Positions 42,854 to 53,036 of a DNA stretch of 64,000 bases are shown piece by piece. The translations under genes were made by a program, and so were the position numbers. The stretch comes from Xanthomonas sp. AM6 (GTDB lineage Bacteria; Pseudomonadota; Gammaproteobacteria; Xanthomonadales; Xanthomonadaceae). A model generated the notes under the pieces. It ran no database searches, was not told where the DNA came from, and was given only the letters and a program-made list of their open reading frames with translations. The stretch is taken from the NCBI RefSeq assembly GCF_025665335.1, contig NZ_CP106869.1, positions 3,250,501 through 3,314,500 on the forward strand, read 5' to 3'. The first letter of the stretch is position 1. Every line of letters begins with the position of its first letter.

Positions 42854-45790
42854 TCAGTTGTAGATGAGGTGGAAGTAGAAGAAGCGGCCGTAGTCGTCGA
42901 TCTCGGTACGGAAGCGGCCGTTCGGGCCGGTGCTGTAGGTCGGCTGCGTGTTGAACAGGTTCTTGGCTTCGTACTTCAGCGTCACGTGCCTGCCGATGCG
43001 GTGGCTGAAGGCCAGGTTGAAGGTCATGTACGGGTCGTAGTACGAGTCCAGCCACTGCGTGTCGCCGAAATCGACCAGCATGCGGCTGCGGTAGGTGCCG
43101 GACATGCGCAGCTGCGCGCCCTGCCACGGCATGCGCCAGATCACCGAGCCGTTCAACGACCAGTCCGGCTGGTACAGCAGGCGGTCGAGGCGGCGTTCGC
43201 TGCCGTCGCTGATCCGGTAGTCGGTGCGCCCCTCCAGCCGGGTGGCGTTGAAGTACATGTCGAAGCGCTGCTGGCCCCAGCGCAGGTTGCGGTTGGCGAT
43301 GGCGAACTCCACGCCGCGCAGCGTGGACTCGTCGGTGTTCATCGGCTGGGTCACCCGGTAGCGGACGTCGCCGATGGTCTGGAAGGTGGTCAGGGTGTAG
43401 ATGTCGTCCTTGATCACCTTGTCGAACAGCGCCACCGAGACCAGGCCGTTGTTGCCGTTGAAGTACAGGTCCCAGGCCAGGTCCAGGTTGGTGGCGCGGC
43501 GCGGCTCCAGGCCGGCGTTGCCCTGCTGGATGGTGCAGAAGTTGCCGCCCTGGCCGTCGTCGCCGCAGCTGGTGTTGGTGGCCTGGGCGATGTTGCTCGG
43601 CGTCGGCCGGCCCAGCGTGCGGCTGGCCGAGAAGCGCAGGCGCTGGTCGTCGCTGAGCTTGAAGGTGGCGTTCAACGACGGCAGCAGGTTGTCGTAGCCG
43701 CCGCCGGTCTTGCGCAAGGCGTCCGTATAGGTCGCGCCGCCGTCGTCGCTGAAGGGGCTGAACGCGTCGAAGCGGGTGTGGTCGTAGCGCAGGCCGCCGA
43801 TCAGCAGCAGCCGTTCCCAGGCGTAGTGCGCCGAGACGTAGGCGTTGGCGATGTCCTCGACGTACTTGTAGTCGCTGGTGACGTTGGCGTTCGGGTAGGC
43901 GGCGTTGTTGTCGCCCAGCTTCGGCGCCAGCTGCTCGCTCCACTTGCGGTTGTCGATCAACGGAAAGCCCGGCACGGTACCCAGCAGGGTCGAGCCCGGG
44001 TACAGGTAGTCGTTGAGCGTCGCGTTGGTCTTGTAGTAGTCGAAATCGACGTCCTGCCAGATGTTCAGGTGCCGGTATTCGGCGCCGGCGGCGATACCGA
44101 AGCCGCGTGCATCGGCGCCGATGTTGTGGGTGAAGTCCACGCGCAGGTCGTCGATGGTCTCCTGCGCATCGCGCGGGGAGGTGTAGGCCTGCGCCGGGTT
44201 GAGCTTGAACGCCGAGGTGGTCAGCAGGCGGGGATCGGACACGCCGACCGCGTTCGGAAAACCGTGGGCGTCGTTGGCGTAGTCGACGAACAGGTTGCTC
44301 GGATAGGCGCGCACGCCCCAGTAGACCTGGGTGTTGTCGAAGGTCTCCTCGGTGTGGCCGGCGCGCAGGGTGAGCGTGGACAGCTCGCCCACGTCCCAGC
44401 TGAAACTGGCGATGGCGCCGCGGTTGCTGCGGTCCCAGCGGTCGTGCCGGTTCTTGATGTAGATGCTGTTGATCTGGGTGGTGCCGCCGTCCTCGGTCTG
44501 GTTGCGGATCGGGAACTTGGCGTTGGAGTACAGGTCGGTCTTGTTCATCGTCGAGTTCTCGTAGAACCGGTACGAGTACAGCAGCAGCGAGGCGTAGAAC
44601 GGCTCGTCCGACGGCTTCCACTCCAGCTTGGCCGAGCCGCCGAAGTTGGTGATGTAGTTGGTGTAGGTGCCGGTGCTGAAGTTGCCCGGCGCGCGCAGGC
44701 CGTTCCAGCCGGCGGCCTCGCTGGGCTCGGTGGTGCCGTCGGTCAGGTACTTGCCGGCGTCGTTGTAGTAGTAGTTCGATTCCACCCAGCGCTTGATGCT
44801 GTTGCGCGAGCGCTGCTCGTAGCGCGCCACCGCCACGATGCCGAACTGCTGGTCGGCGCCGAACTGGTTGGAGAACACCGCCTTGGCGCTCTTGCCGAAG
44901 TGGCCCATGGTCTTGTGGTCGCCGCCGGCGCTGCGGCCGACGTCGGTTTCGGCGGTGGAGTAGATGCCGGCGAGGTCGGCGAACACGTACTTGCCCGAAC
45001 GGTCGAACGCGCTGCGGCTGATGATGTCGATCACCCCGCCGATGGCGTCCGGCGCCTGCTCGGCGCTGAAGCTCTTGTAGATGTCGGTGCGGGTGCCGAT
45101 GTCGCTGGGGATCAGCTGCAGGTTGTTCATGCGCTCGCCCGAGCCGCTGCTGCCCACGCTGGCGATGGCGATGCCGTCGATGGTGGTGTAGTTGAGGTTG
45201 GCCTGCACGCCGCGCACGGTCACGTAGCGCGGTTCGCCGGCGTCCTCCACGGCGCTCAGGCCCGGCGCGGCCATCAGGCTTTCGGCCAGCGTCTCGTCGC
45301 CGTAGCTGTCCATCTCGTCGTAGATCACCGAATCGCGGATCATCGGCGAGGTCTTCTTCTGCTCGATCACCTCGTGCGCGGCGATCACCTTCACCGCATC
45401 CAGGGTGGGCGCGACCCTTCCCTCCTCCTCGCGCGGCGGCGGCGGCGCGACCGGCTTGGGCGCGCTGCGTGCCGGGGCCGGATCGATGGCGATGACGTTG
45501 CCGTCCACCACCGCGTAGTGCAGGCCGGTACCGGCCAGCAGCGCGTCCAGCGCCTGCTTGACGGTCGCGCCGGCCGGCACCGCGCCGCCCATGCGCGCGG
45601 TGCCGCTCGGCGAGTACAGGAACTGCACCCCCGACTGCCGCGAGAGCTGTTCCAGCGCGCGGCTCAACGGCTGCGCGGCGATCGGCGCGGCGACCCGGGC
45701 CTCCAGGCCGTCCGGCGCCGCCGCGCGCGCCTGGGCGAGGAGACAAGGTGAGAGGGCGAGGACGATCGACAGGTAGAGCTGCTTCCGCAT
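42854..45790 (-). CDS. TonB-dependent transducer (STN domain receptor)
   Basis: A 978-residue outer-membrane receptor. After the signal peptide (to about 24) there is an STN signalling domain (LSRALEQLSRQSGVQFLYSPSG...ALDALLAGTGLHYAVVDGNVIAI, about 40-100). A Pro-rich linker, the plug (SLMAAPGLSAVEDAGEPRYVTVRGV...GGVIDIISR) and a large barrel ending in FYFHLIYN follow. The STN domain means it can signal to the FecR protein encoded upstream. The barrel resembles receptors for large organic ligands. The substrate is unknown, but co-transcription with phoD points to a phosphate ester. AAGGAA precedes the ATG. Confidence 0.93.
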   Translation of the reverse strand: MRKQLYLSIVLALSPCLLAQARAAAPDGLEARVAAPIAAQPLSRALEQLSRQSGVQFLYSPSGTARMGGAVPAGATVKQALDALLAGTGLHYAVVDGNVIAIDPAPARSAPKPVAPPPPREEEGRVAPTLDAVKVIAAHEVIEQKKTSPMIRDSVIYDEMDSYGDETLAESLMAAPGLSAVEDAGEPRYVTVRGVQANLNYTTIDGIAIASVGSSGSGERMNNLQLIPSDIGTRTDIYKSFSAEQAPDAIGGVIDIISRSAFDRSGKYVFADLAGIYSTAETDVGRSAGGDHKTMGHFGKSAKAVFSNQFGADQQFGIVAVARYEQRSRNSIKRWVESNYYYNDAGKYLTDGTTEPSEAAGWNGLRAPGNFSTGTYTNYITNFGGSAKLEWKPSDEPFYASLLLYSYRFYENSTMNKTDLYSNAKFPIRNQTEDGGTTQINSIYIKNRHDRWDRSNRGAIASFSWDVGELSTLTLRAGHTEETFDNTQVYWGVRAYPSNLFVDYANDAHGFPNAVGVSDPRLLTTSAFKLNPAQAYTSPRDAQETIDDLRVDFTHNIGADARGFGIAAGAEYRHLNIWQDVDFDYYKTNATLNDYLYPGSTLLGTVPGFPLIDNRKWSEQLAPKLGDNNAAYPNANVTSDYKYVEDIANAYVSAHYAWERLLLIGGLRYDHTRFDAFSPFSDDGGATYTDALRKTGGGYDNLLPSLNATFKLSDDQRLRFSASRTLGRPTPSNIAQATNTSCGDDGQGGNFCTIQQGNAGLEPRRATNLDLAWDLYFNGNNGLVSVALFDKVIKDDIYTLTTFQTIGDVRYRVTQPMNTDESTLRGVEFAIANRNLRWGQQRFDMYFNATRLEGRTDYRISDGSERRLDRLLYQPDWSLNGSVIWRMPWQGAQLRMSGTYRSRMLVDFGDTQWLDSYYDPYMTFNLAFSHRIGRHVTLKYEAKNLFNTQPTYSTGPNGRFRTEIDDYGRFFYFHLIYN

Positions 45791-45932
45791 TGCGGTTCCT
45801 TGGAGGAGAGAGGACGGCGGGGGCCACGTCGCGGATCGACGGCGGCTTCTCCTTAAGAAAGAGCGGGAAAGCGCGGAAGTGGAGAACGCGGATTCGATGA
45901 ATTTTTTTTGACAGCGCGCGGGCGCGGCGCGC

Positions 45933-46961
45933 TCAGCGGCTGGAGACGCGCACGGTGTCGCCATCGCGGCGCACCGCGAAGCGCGCATCGCGCTGCAGGA
46001 AGGCCTGCAGCGCCGCGACGCGGTGCGCGTCCAGGCTGCCGGACAGGCGTACCGATGCGGCCGCCGCGTCCTCGACCACCACCTGCACCGTGTTGTGGCG
46101 GTTGAACGCCGCCGCGACCTCGTCCAGGCGTTCGTCGAGGAAGGAGACCTTGCGCTGTTGCCAGTCCAGCAGCATCGACGCCGGCATGTCGAGCCGTTGC
46201 ACCGCGCCGCTGCCGCGCTCCACCAGCACCACCCGGCCGGCGTCCAGCTGCGCCAGGCGCCGCGCATCCGCGCCGCCGCTCCAGACCTCCACTTCGCCGG
46301 ACATCACCCCGATGCGGGTGCCCTGCAGCCGCCGCGACACGTCGAACACGGTGCCGATGTCGCGGATCTGCAGATCGTCGACCTGCACCTGGAAGGGGCG
46401 CCGGTCCGCGGCGATGTCGAAGGTGGCCTCGCCCTGCAGCAGCTCCACGCGCCGCGCCAGCCAGCCCATGCGCACGCGCACGACGCTGTCGGCGTTGAGG
46501 CGCAGCTGGCTGCCGTCGGCAAGCCGCACGTCGCGCAGTTGCCCGTGCCCGGCCGCCAGCACCAGCGCCTGCGGCTGCAGGTGCCACAGCGCCAGGCCCA
46601 ACCCCAGCGCCATGCACGCCGCGGCGGCCGCCAGCGTCCAGCCACGGCGCGCGCGGCGCACGCGCGGCGCGGCCGCGCGCGGGGTGCCGGCGAACAGCGG
46701 CACCACCTTGGCCGGGGTGCCGCGCGCGGCCTGGCCGGCAGCCGCTGCATCCTGCTGCGCCATGCCCATCGCGGCGCCCACCTGCCGATGCAGGTGCAAG
46801 GCGCGCAGGTATTCGCGCACGTGCTCGGGCGAACGCTGCATCCAGTCCAGGAACGCCAGGCGCTGGGGCTCGCTCAGCGGCCCCTCGCGGTTGCGCATGA
46901 ACCAGCGAGTCGCCTGCTCGGCCACGGTTCCTTCCATGGATGTCGGCTCCTGCCGGTTCAT
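45933..46961 (-). CDS. FecR-family anti-sigma/sigma-regulator
   Basis: A 342-residue FecR protein. The cytoplasmic N-terminal domain (EQATRWFMRNREGPLSEPQRLAFLDWMQRSPEHVREYL) binds the sigma factor. A membrane helix at about 110-127 and the periplasmic FecR domain follow (VRLADGSQLRLNADSVVRV...LLQGEATFDIA). A C-terminal STN-like segment contacts the receptor. Its ATG overlaps the sigma-factor stop (ATGA). It transmits ligand occupancy of the TonB transducer to the ECF sigma factor. Confidence 0.92.
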   Translation of the reverse strand: MNRQEPTSMEGTVAEQATRWFMRNREGPLSEPQRLAFLDWMQRSPEHVREYLRALHLHRQVGAAMGMAQQDAAAAGQAARGTPAKVVPLFAGTPRAAAPRVRRARRGWTLAAAAACMALGLGLALWHLQPQALVLAAGHGQLRDVRLADGSQLRLNADSVVRVRMGWLARRVELLQGEATFDIAADRRPFQVQVDDLQIRDIGTVFDVSRRLQGTRIGVMSGEVEVWSGGADARRLAQLDAGRVVLVERGSGAVQRLDMPASMLLDWQQRKVSFLDERLDEVAAAFNRHNTVQVVVEDAAAASVRLSGSLDAHRVAALQAFLQRDARFAVRRDGDTVRVSSR

Positions 46962-47473
46962 GCGTCCTCTCCCGCGCCCAACGCCTTCCGGCAGGCGTCC
47001 AGGCCCTTGCCGATGTGCTTGCGCACCATGTGCACGGACACGTCCAGCTGCGCACTGATCTGCGGGCACTCCAGGCCGTCGCGGTAATGCAGTTCCATCA
47101 TGCGGCGGGTAGTCGGCGGCAGCCGCGCGATGGTGCTGCGGATGTCGCTCCAGCGCTGCCTGCGTTCGAATTCGCCCTCGACGTCCTCTTCGCTCTTCAG
47201 CACCTCGGCCAGCAGTTCCACATCCTCCAGCGGCGGCAGCGCTGAGCGCGCGCGCGCATGCTCGCGGGCCAGGTTGGCCGCCACGGTGAACAGATAGGCC
47301 TCGGGATTGGCGACCGCCTCGGCGTTCTCGCCGGTGCTGCGCAGCAGGCGCAGGTAGACCTCCTGCGCCAGGTCCTCGGCATCCTCGGTGGGCGAGCCAC
47401 GGCGAAGGAAGAAGCCACGCAGCAGACGGCGCCGCAGCTCGTAGCTCTTCTCCCAGATCCTCACGCTGCTCAC
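46958..47473 (-). CDS. ECF sigma factor (FecI type)
   Basis: A sigma factor of about 171 residues. Region 2 is visible in GSPTEDAEDLAQEVYLRLLRS...AYLFTVAANLAREHARARSA, and region 4 in LPPTTRRMMELHYRDGLECPQISAQLDVSVHMVRKHIGKGLDACR. No ATG is available: GTG codons at 47473 and 47464 are both possible and neither has a clear ribosome-binding site, so the start is uncertain. It should drive the downstream FecR-receptor-phoD genes when the receptor binds ligand. Confidence 0.88.
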   Translation of the reverse strand: MSSVRIWEKSYELRRRLLRGFFLRRGSPTEDAEDLAQEVYLRLLRSTGENAEAVANPEAYLFTVAANLAREHARARSALPPLEDVELLAEVLKSEEDVEGEFERRQRWSDIRSTIARLPPTTRRMMELHYRDGLECPQISAQLDVSVHMVRKHIGKGLDACRKALGAGEDA

Positions 47474-47950
47474 GACCGATCGACCGCACCACACTTGGAA
47501 ACGTTCGATCTTCCCGCGACAAGATGACATCGCGGTTGCATCGCAGCGCTGCCGCACTGCGCTGCGTTGTAGTGTCGATCGCGTGTCGCGGCTCGGCGTC
47601 GATCGTCGGCGATGTCCTCGCTGAACTGCATCGAGCGCATCGGGCGCCTGTACGCGTCCGTTTCCATCCAACCGCACCCGTCCCCGACCGACCTGCAGGG
47701 CGGCGCCGCACGACACATGCACTACGGGCGCCGGGCGCTCCCGACTCCGCCCCTCCCGCGCAGGCGCCCAGGCGCACCATCGACGCCTCCGCCCATGCCG
47801 TGGTCGCGGCGCCATCTTGGGCGAAGTCGCTGACGCTTGACCCCGAAGCCGATCTCAACGCCGATCAAGCCTCTCCAAGCCGGCGAGGCTGCGTCGCCCG
47901 CATCGATGCACGACCACCCACCGCGCATGGCGGTGAGGGATCGCAAGCCG
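47474..47950. other. Gene-free spacer between the sigma-factor and fucosidase genes
   Basis: About 475 bases upstream of the FecI-like gene and downstream of the fucosidase gene. Several frames are open but without family likeness. No REP hairpin or terminator is evident. It probably holds the promoter of the sigma-factor operon. Confidence 0.55.
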
Positions 47951-49879
47951 TCATCGCAAGCGCGAGAATGCGCCGATACCGGCGATCGCCAGCCGTTCGG
48001 CGGGCACCGCCGTTTCGGCGAACGATAGCCGCAGGTAGCGGATCTGGCGGACGTCGGGGAAATTCAGCCGCTGGGTCGAGAGCGCGTAGGCGATATTGGC
48101 CAGTTCGCCGGCGCCGGCCGGCTGCCAGTGTCGACCGTCTTCGCTGCTTTCGGCGCGATAGCCTTTCGGCGGCGCCGCGCCGTTCATCACCGCGCGCGAC
48201 GGGGTGAGGCTGAAGCCGGCGACCTGACGCAGCGCGCCGAGGTCGATGGTCACCTGCGCGGGATGGCCAGGTTTGGGAGCGGGCACGACCCAGACCGTGC
48301 CGGCATCGTCGTCGAGCAACTTCTCCGCGCCCGGCGCACTGGCCTCGACGATTCGCCAGCCAGCGGCGGACAGCACGTCCGGCGCGTTCGCCACCGGCCG
48401 CGCGACCGGAACCGGCGCAACCGCGCGGAACAGCGCGAATTCGCTGATCGCCGGGCAGACCGGGGCCTCCAGCACGACCAAGCGCACCCGGCGCGCGGCG
48501 ACCGGGCGATCCAGCCGCAGGATCCGCTGTGCCCCGATGCATTGCGCTTCGGCCAGCCGCCGCCATTGCCCATCGACCTCGGCTTCGATCGCGAAGCGGG
48601 TGACGCGCACGCCCAGCGGCAGGTATTCGCGCAGCCGGATCAGGTCGAAGCTGCGCATCGCCGACAGGTCCAGCGTCAGCGTCGGCGTGGTGACGTCGTC
48701 CGGCGTGGACCAGTAGCTGTCCGCCTGGCGGTCGAGCACGCGTGCCGGCTCGAACCCGGGACCGCGGGACGCGCTGGCGCTGGCCTTGGCGCCCTTGGCC
48801 AGATCGATGGCGAAGCTGGCGCGGATCGCGTCGCCGAAGCTCTGCAGCACCGCGACGTCGTGGTCGGCGATGCGGCCGCGTCGGTCGGGCGGAAGATTGA
48901 GGTTCATGTTGGTGCCGCGCGCGACCGAGGTGTCGAAGTAGCGCACCAGGTTCTCCGGGCTGCGCACCTTGCCGTCTTCGTCGGCATGGTAGAACCAGCC
49001 TGGGCGGATCGAGGTGTTGGTCTCGGCGGGCCACCACAGTGCCGCCCCGCGCACGCCGGCATTGCCGTTTTCCTGGGTATACGGGGCATTGGGCATGGTC
49101 GGCCAGCACGGATCGCCAGCGACGCCGTCCTCGTTGCCGACCCAGCGGATGTCGGCGCCGAGCGGGTCGAAGGTGCAGGCCAGCGGCTGGTGCTGGTGGA
49201 CCAGTTCGATCATCCGCGGCCAGTCGTAGTAGGCGGGCGCATCGAGCTTGCGCGTCTCGCGCGCACCGCCATAGTAGCCGTCGCCGCCATTGGCGCCGTC
49301 GAACCAGAATTCGAACAGGTCGCCGTAGCCCGTGCACAGTTCGACGATCTGCTTGCGGAAATAGTCGAGATATCCGGGGCGACCGTACTCGGCGTGGTTG
49401 CGATCCCAGGGGGACAGGTAGATGCCGAAGGCCAGGCCAGCGCGCCGGCACGCCGCCGCCATTTCGCCGACGATGTCGCCCTTGCCGTTCTTGTAGGGCG
49501 AATTGCGAATGCAATGCTCGGTCAGGCGTGTCGGCCAGAGGCAGAACCCATCGTGGTGCTTGGCGGTAAAGATGAGCCCTTTCAGATTGCCGGCCTTGGC
49601 CGCGGCCACGATCTGATCGGCGGAGAAATCGCTGGGATCGAATTTGCGCGGATCTTCGTCGCCGTAGCCCCATTCCTTGTCGGTAAAGGTGTTCATCGCA
49701 AAATGCACGAAGGCGTATTGCTCCCACCGGTGCCACCGCAGCTGTCGCGCGCTGGGCACGGCGCCCCACGGCGCCGGCGCCCTGGGACGCGGTGCAGCCG
49801 CGATCTGAGCGGCGGATGCGCTGAAACCTGCGGCGACGGCCACAACACCCGTGGCAAGAAAGGTACGACGATCGATCAT
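47951..49879 (-). CDS. Alpha-L-fucosidase (GH29) with C-terminal discoidin-like domain
   Basis: A 642-residue exported glycosidase. The Tat-like signal is MIDRRTFLATGVVAVAAG. The GH29 barrel shows HWRWEQ-region equivalents (WHRWEQYAFVHFAMNTFTDKEWGYG), AKHHDGFCLWPT and the nucleophile Asp194 in FEFWFDGANGG. After about residue 400, two beta-sandwich segments follow (SMASFDLIRLREYLP-like and VTIDLGALRQVAGFSLTPS), typical of F5/8 discoidin carbohydrate binding. It would cleave terminal alpha-L-fucose from plant or polysaccharide glycans. GGAGG precedes the ATG by six bases. It is monocistronic. Confidence 0.92.
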   Translation of the reverse strand: MIDRRTFLATGVVAVAAGFSASAAQIAAAPRPRAPAPWGAVPSARQLRWHRWEQYAFVHFAMNTFTDKEWGYGDEDPRKFDPSDFSADQIVAAAKAGNLKGLIFTAKHHDGFCLWPTRLTEHCIRNSPYKNGKGDIVGEMAAACRRAGLAFGIYLSPWDRNHAEYGRPGYLDYFRKQIVELCTGYGDLFEFWFDGANGGDGYYGGARETRKLDAPAYYDWPRMIELVHQHQPLACTFDPLGADIRWVGNEDGVAGDPCWPTMPNAPYTQENGNAGVRGAALWWPAETNTSIRPGWFYHADEDGKVRSPENLVRYFDTSVARGTNMNLNLPPDRRGRIADHDVAVLQSFGDAIRASFAIDLAKGAKASASASRGPGFEPARVLDRQADSYWSTPDDVTTPTLTLDLSAMRSFDLIRLREYLPLGVRVTRFAIEAEVDGQWRRLAEAQCIGAQRILRLDRPVAARRVRLVVLEAPVCPAISEFALFRAVAPVPVARPVANAPDVLSAAGWRIVEASAPGAEKLLDDDAGTVWVVPAPKPGHPAQVTIDLGALRQVAGFSLTPSRAVMNGAAPPKGYRAESSEDGRHWQPAGAGELANIAYALSTQRLNFPDVRQIRYLRLSFAETAVPAERLAIAGIGAFSRLR

Positions 49880-50328
49880 TAGCGCCTCCGACTCTGCACA
49901 AGGTCCGATCTTAGCTTTTCCGACGGCGGATGAGTCCGCCTTCGAAGCTACGGACGGTCGTGCAATGGGGAGAAGGTCAATCCGTGTGGCGATCCTTCGC
50001 CGCATGCTTGGGTAATGAACTGCGCGCTGTCGCCGATCCCGTTTCCATGGACACGTGCAGCTGACGCCCAGACGACTCGACCGTGCTTGCCATGGACTCG
50101 GCATTGCAGGTGCGGCGTACCGACCGGACATTCCTTGCCTCCCCGATTGACCTTCCTACATGTGTCCATGGAATCGGAGCGGCGCCCGGAGTTCCACCGT
50201 GGATCGCCAGGCGACGCATCGGGCCATGGAGCCAGGCTGAAGCCGCGCCACCCTGTCCTTTGCTGGCTGCACACGTCCATACTTGCCCACGGCCAGCCAA
50301 CCTGAAATTCCTTAACCCATTGAATCAG
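49880..50328. other. Divergent fucosidase/mutS spacer with a distant inverted repeat
   Basis: About 450 bases without a gene. TTCCATGGACACGTG at 50043-50057 is matched in inverted orientation by CATGTGTCCATGGAA at 50159-50173 (14 of 15 bases). Partial similarity extends outward on both sides. The arms are separated by 101 bases. Other CCATGG sites occur at about 50092 and 50224. The element's meaning is unknown. Confidence 0.7.
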
Positions 50329-52941
50329 ATGCAAAATCGAGAAAAGACCCAAGCTCCTGGAAGCGCAGCGGAGCATACCCCGCTGATGAAGCAGTTCTTC
50401 GCCGCCAAGTCCGACTACCCGGACCTGCTGCTGTTCTTCCGCATGGGCGATTTCTACGAGCTGTTCTACGACGACGCGCGCAAGGCCGCGCGCCTGTTGG
50501 ACATCACCCTGACCCAGCGCGGCAGCTCTGGCGGCGCGCCGATCCCGATGGCCGGGGTGCCGGTGCATGCCTACGAAGGCTACCTGGCGCGGCTGGTGGC
50601 GCTGGGCGAGTCGGTCGCGATCTGCGAGCAGATCGGCGATCCGGCGCTGGCCAAGGGCCTGGTCGAGCGCAAGGTGGTGCGCGTGGTCACCCCAGGCACG
50701 GTCACCGACGAGGCGCTGCTCGACGAGCGCCGCGACACCTTGCTGATGGCGATCGCGCGCAACAAGCACGGCTACGGCCTGGCCTGGGCCGACCTGGCCG
50801 GCGGCCGTTTTCTGGTCAATGAGGTCGACAGCGAGGACGCGCTGGAAGCCGAACTGGCGCGGCTGGAGCCGGCCGAACTGCTGGTCCCCGACGAGGACCA
50901 GTGGCCGGAGTTCCTGCGCGAGCGCCGCGGCGTGCGCCGCCGCGCGCCGTGGCTGTTCGACGCCGACAGCGGCCGCCGCCAGTTGTTGAATTTCTTCCAG
51001 TTGCACGACCTCACCGGTTTCGGCATCGACGACAAGCCGCGCGCCACCGCCGCCGCCGGCGCGCTGCTCGGCTACGTGGAGGAGACGCAGAAGCAGCGCC
51101 TGCCGCACCTGACCGCGATCGCGATGGAGACCGCCGCCGAGGCGATCGCGATGAACGCCGCCACCCGCCGCCACCTGGAGCTGGACACGAGGGTGGACGG
51201 CGACACCCGCAACACGCTGCTCGGCGTGCTCGACAGTACGGTCACGCCGATGGGCGGACGCCTGCTGCGGCGTTGGCTGCACCGGCCGCTGCGCCTGCGC
51301 GAGGTGCTGGTGCAGCGCCACCACGCGGTCGGCACGCTGATCGACCGCGGCGCCGATGCCGACCTGCGCGACGCGTTCCGCGCGCTCGGCGACATCGAGC
51401 GCATCCTCACCCGCGTGGCGCTGCGCTCGGCGCGCCCGCGCGATTTCTCCACGCTGCGCGACGGCCTGGGCCTGCTGCCGACGGTGCGCGCGATCCTGGC
51501 GCCGCTGGATTCGCCGCGGCTGGCGGCGCTGGCCGCCGAACTGGGCCAGCACGACGAGATCGCGCACCTGCTGGCCGCGGCGATCGCCGAACAGCCGCCG
51601 CTCAAGCTCAGCGACGGCGGCGTCATCGCCGCCGACTACGACGCCGAGCTGGACGAACTGCGCCGGCTCAGTACCCATGCCGACCAGTTCCTGATCGACC
51701 TGGAAGCGCGCGAACGCGCCAGCAGCGGCATCGCCACGCTGAAGGTCGGCTACAACCGCGTGCACGGCTACTACATCGAGATCAGCAAGGGCCAGGCCGA
51801 CAGGGCGCCGGTGCACTACACGCGGCGGCAGACGCTGACCAACGCCGAGCGCTACATCACCGAGGAACTGAAGAACTTCGAGGACAAGGTGCTGTCGGCG
51901 CGCGAGCGCGCCCTGTCGCGCGAGAAGCTGCTGTACGAGGCCCTGCTGGACACGCTGGGCGAGCGCCTGGAACCGCTCAAGCGCGCCGCCGCCGCGCTCA
52001 GCGAACTGGACGTGCTGGCCGCTTTCGCCGAGCGCGCGCAGGCGCTGGACTGGGCGCAACCGGAACTGGACACCGCGCCGTGCCTGCGCATCGAGCGCGG
52101 CCGCCACCCGGTGGTGGAAGCGGTGCGCGAGCAACCGTTCGAACCCAACGACCTGGACCTGCATCCGGACCGGCGCATGCTGGTGATCACCGGCCCGAAC
52201 ATGGGCGGCAAGTCCACCTACATGCGCCAGAACGCGCTGATCGTGCTGCTGGCGCACATCGGCAGCTACGTGCCGGCCACCCGCGCGGTGATCGGCCCGA
52301 TCGACCGCATCCTGACCCGCATCGGCGCCGGCGACGACCTGGCGCGCGGCCAGTCCACCTTCATGGTCGAGATGGCCGAGACCAGCTACATCCTGCACCA
52401 TGCCAGCGCGCAGTCGCTGGTGCTGATGGACGAGATCGGCCGCGGCACCTCCACCTACGACGGCCTGGCCCTGGCCGACGCGGTGGCGCGCCACCTGGTG
52501 CACCACAACCGCTGCTACACCCTGTTCGCCACGCACTATTTCGAACTGACCGCGCTGGCCGACGAATCGGTCGAAGGCGGCGCCAGCGGCATCGCCAACG
52601 TGCACCTGGACGCGGTCGAGCACGGCGACAAGCTGGTGTTCATGCATGCGGTGAAGGACGGCCCGGCCAATCGCAGTTTCGGCCTGCAGGTGGCGGCGCT
52701 GGCCGGCCTGCCGAAGTCCACCGTCGCGCAGGCGCGGCGGCGGCTGGCGGAACTGGAGCAGCGCGGCGGCGAGAGCCACGCCTCGCAGATGGCGCCGCAG
52801 GCGCTGGACGCGCCGCAGCAGTTCGGGCTGTTCGCGGCCACGCCCTCGGCCGCGCAGGACGCGCTGGCGGCGCTGGACCCGGACGAGCTGACCCCCAAGC
52901 AGGCGCTGGAAGCGCTGTACCGGCTCAAGTCGCTGCTGTAG
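50329..52941 (+). CDS. mutS: DNA mismatch repair protein MutS
   Basis: An 870-residue MutS. The mismatch-probing Phe42-Tyr-Glu44 lies in RMGDFYELF. The connector, lever and clamp domains follow, then the ATPase with Walker [10 protein letters not shown] (622-630), Walker [17 protein letters not shown] and the signature FATHYFEL. The C-terminal dimer/tetramer tail is present ([17 protein letters not shown]). The ATG at 50329 gives the family N-terminus; the frame is open further upstream without likeness. A hairpin terminator follows at 52961. Confidence 0.96.
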   Translation: MQNREKTQAPGSAAEHTPLMKQFFAAKSDYPDLLLFFRMGDFYELFYDDARKAARLLDITLTQRGSSGGAPIPMAGVPVHAYEGYLARLVALGESVAICEQIGDPALAKGLVERKVVRVVTPGTVTDEALLDERRDTLLMAIARNKHGYGLAWADLAGGRFLVNEVDSEDALEAELARLEPAELLVPDEDQWPEFLRERRGVRRRAPWLFDADSGRRQLLNFFQLHDLTGFGIDDKPRATAAAGALLGYVEETQKQRLPHLTAIAMETAAEAIAMNAATRRHLELDTRVDGDTRNTLLGVLDSTVTPMGGRLLRRWLHRPLRLREVLVQRHHAVGTLIDRGADADLRDAFRALGDIERILTRVALRSARPRDFSTLRDGLGLLPTVRAILAPLDSPRLAALAAELGQHDEIAHLLAAAIAEQPPLKLSDGGVIAADYDAELDELRRLSTHADQFLIDLEARERASSGIATLKVGYNRVHGYYIEISKGQADRAPVHYTRRQTLTNAERYITEELKNFEDKVLSARERALSREKLLYEALLDTLGERLEPLKRAAAALSELDVLAAFAERAQALDWAQPELDTAPCLRIERGRHPVVEAVREQPFEPNDLDLHPDRRMLVITGPNMGGKSTYMRQNALIVLLAHIGSYVPATRAVIGPIDRILTRIGAGDDLARGQSTFMVEMAETSYILHHASAQSLVLMDEIGRGTSTYDGLALADAVARHLVHHNRCYTLFATHYFELTALADESVEGGASGIANVHLDAVEHGDKLVFMHAVKDGPANRSFGLQVAALAGLPKSTVAQARRRLAELEQRGGESHASQMAPQALDAPQQFGLFAATPSAAQDALAALDPDELTPKQALEALYRLKSLL

Positions 52942-52960
52942 CGCGGCGTGCGGCTTTCGT

Positions 52961-52981
52961 CCCTCTCCCACCGGGAGAGGG
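52961..52981. terminator. Hairpin after mutS, shared with 9744
   Basis: CCCTCTCCC-ACC-GGGAGAGGG is a perfect 9-bp stem, 20 bases after the mutS stop and between convergent genes. The downstream sequence (GCTGGGTGAGGGCCCG) also resembles that after the identical hairpin at 9744-9764, so this is a dispersed repeat. No T-tract follows, so intrinsic termination is uncertain. Confidence 0.65.
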
Positions 52982-53036
52982 CTGGGTGAGGGCCCGTGCG
53001 CTCAGCACGCACACCCGCTGCGCAAGCCCTCTCGCG

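Noticed and set aside
41555-45751. 1398-codon plus-strand frame opposite phoD and the TonB receptor
   Set aside because: It crosses two real genes in antisense and its Val/Ala/Gly/Arg-rich product resembles nothing.
49948-52971. 1007-codon open frame opposite mutS
   Set aside because: Antisense shadow of mutS, caused by the strong G/C third-position bias. The mutS frame has every expected motif.
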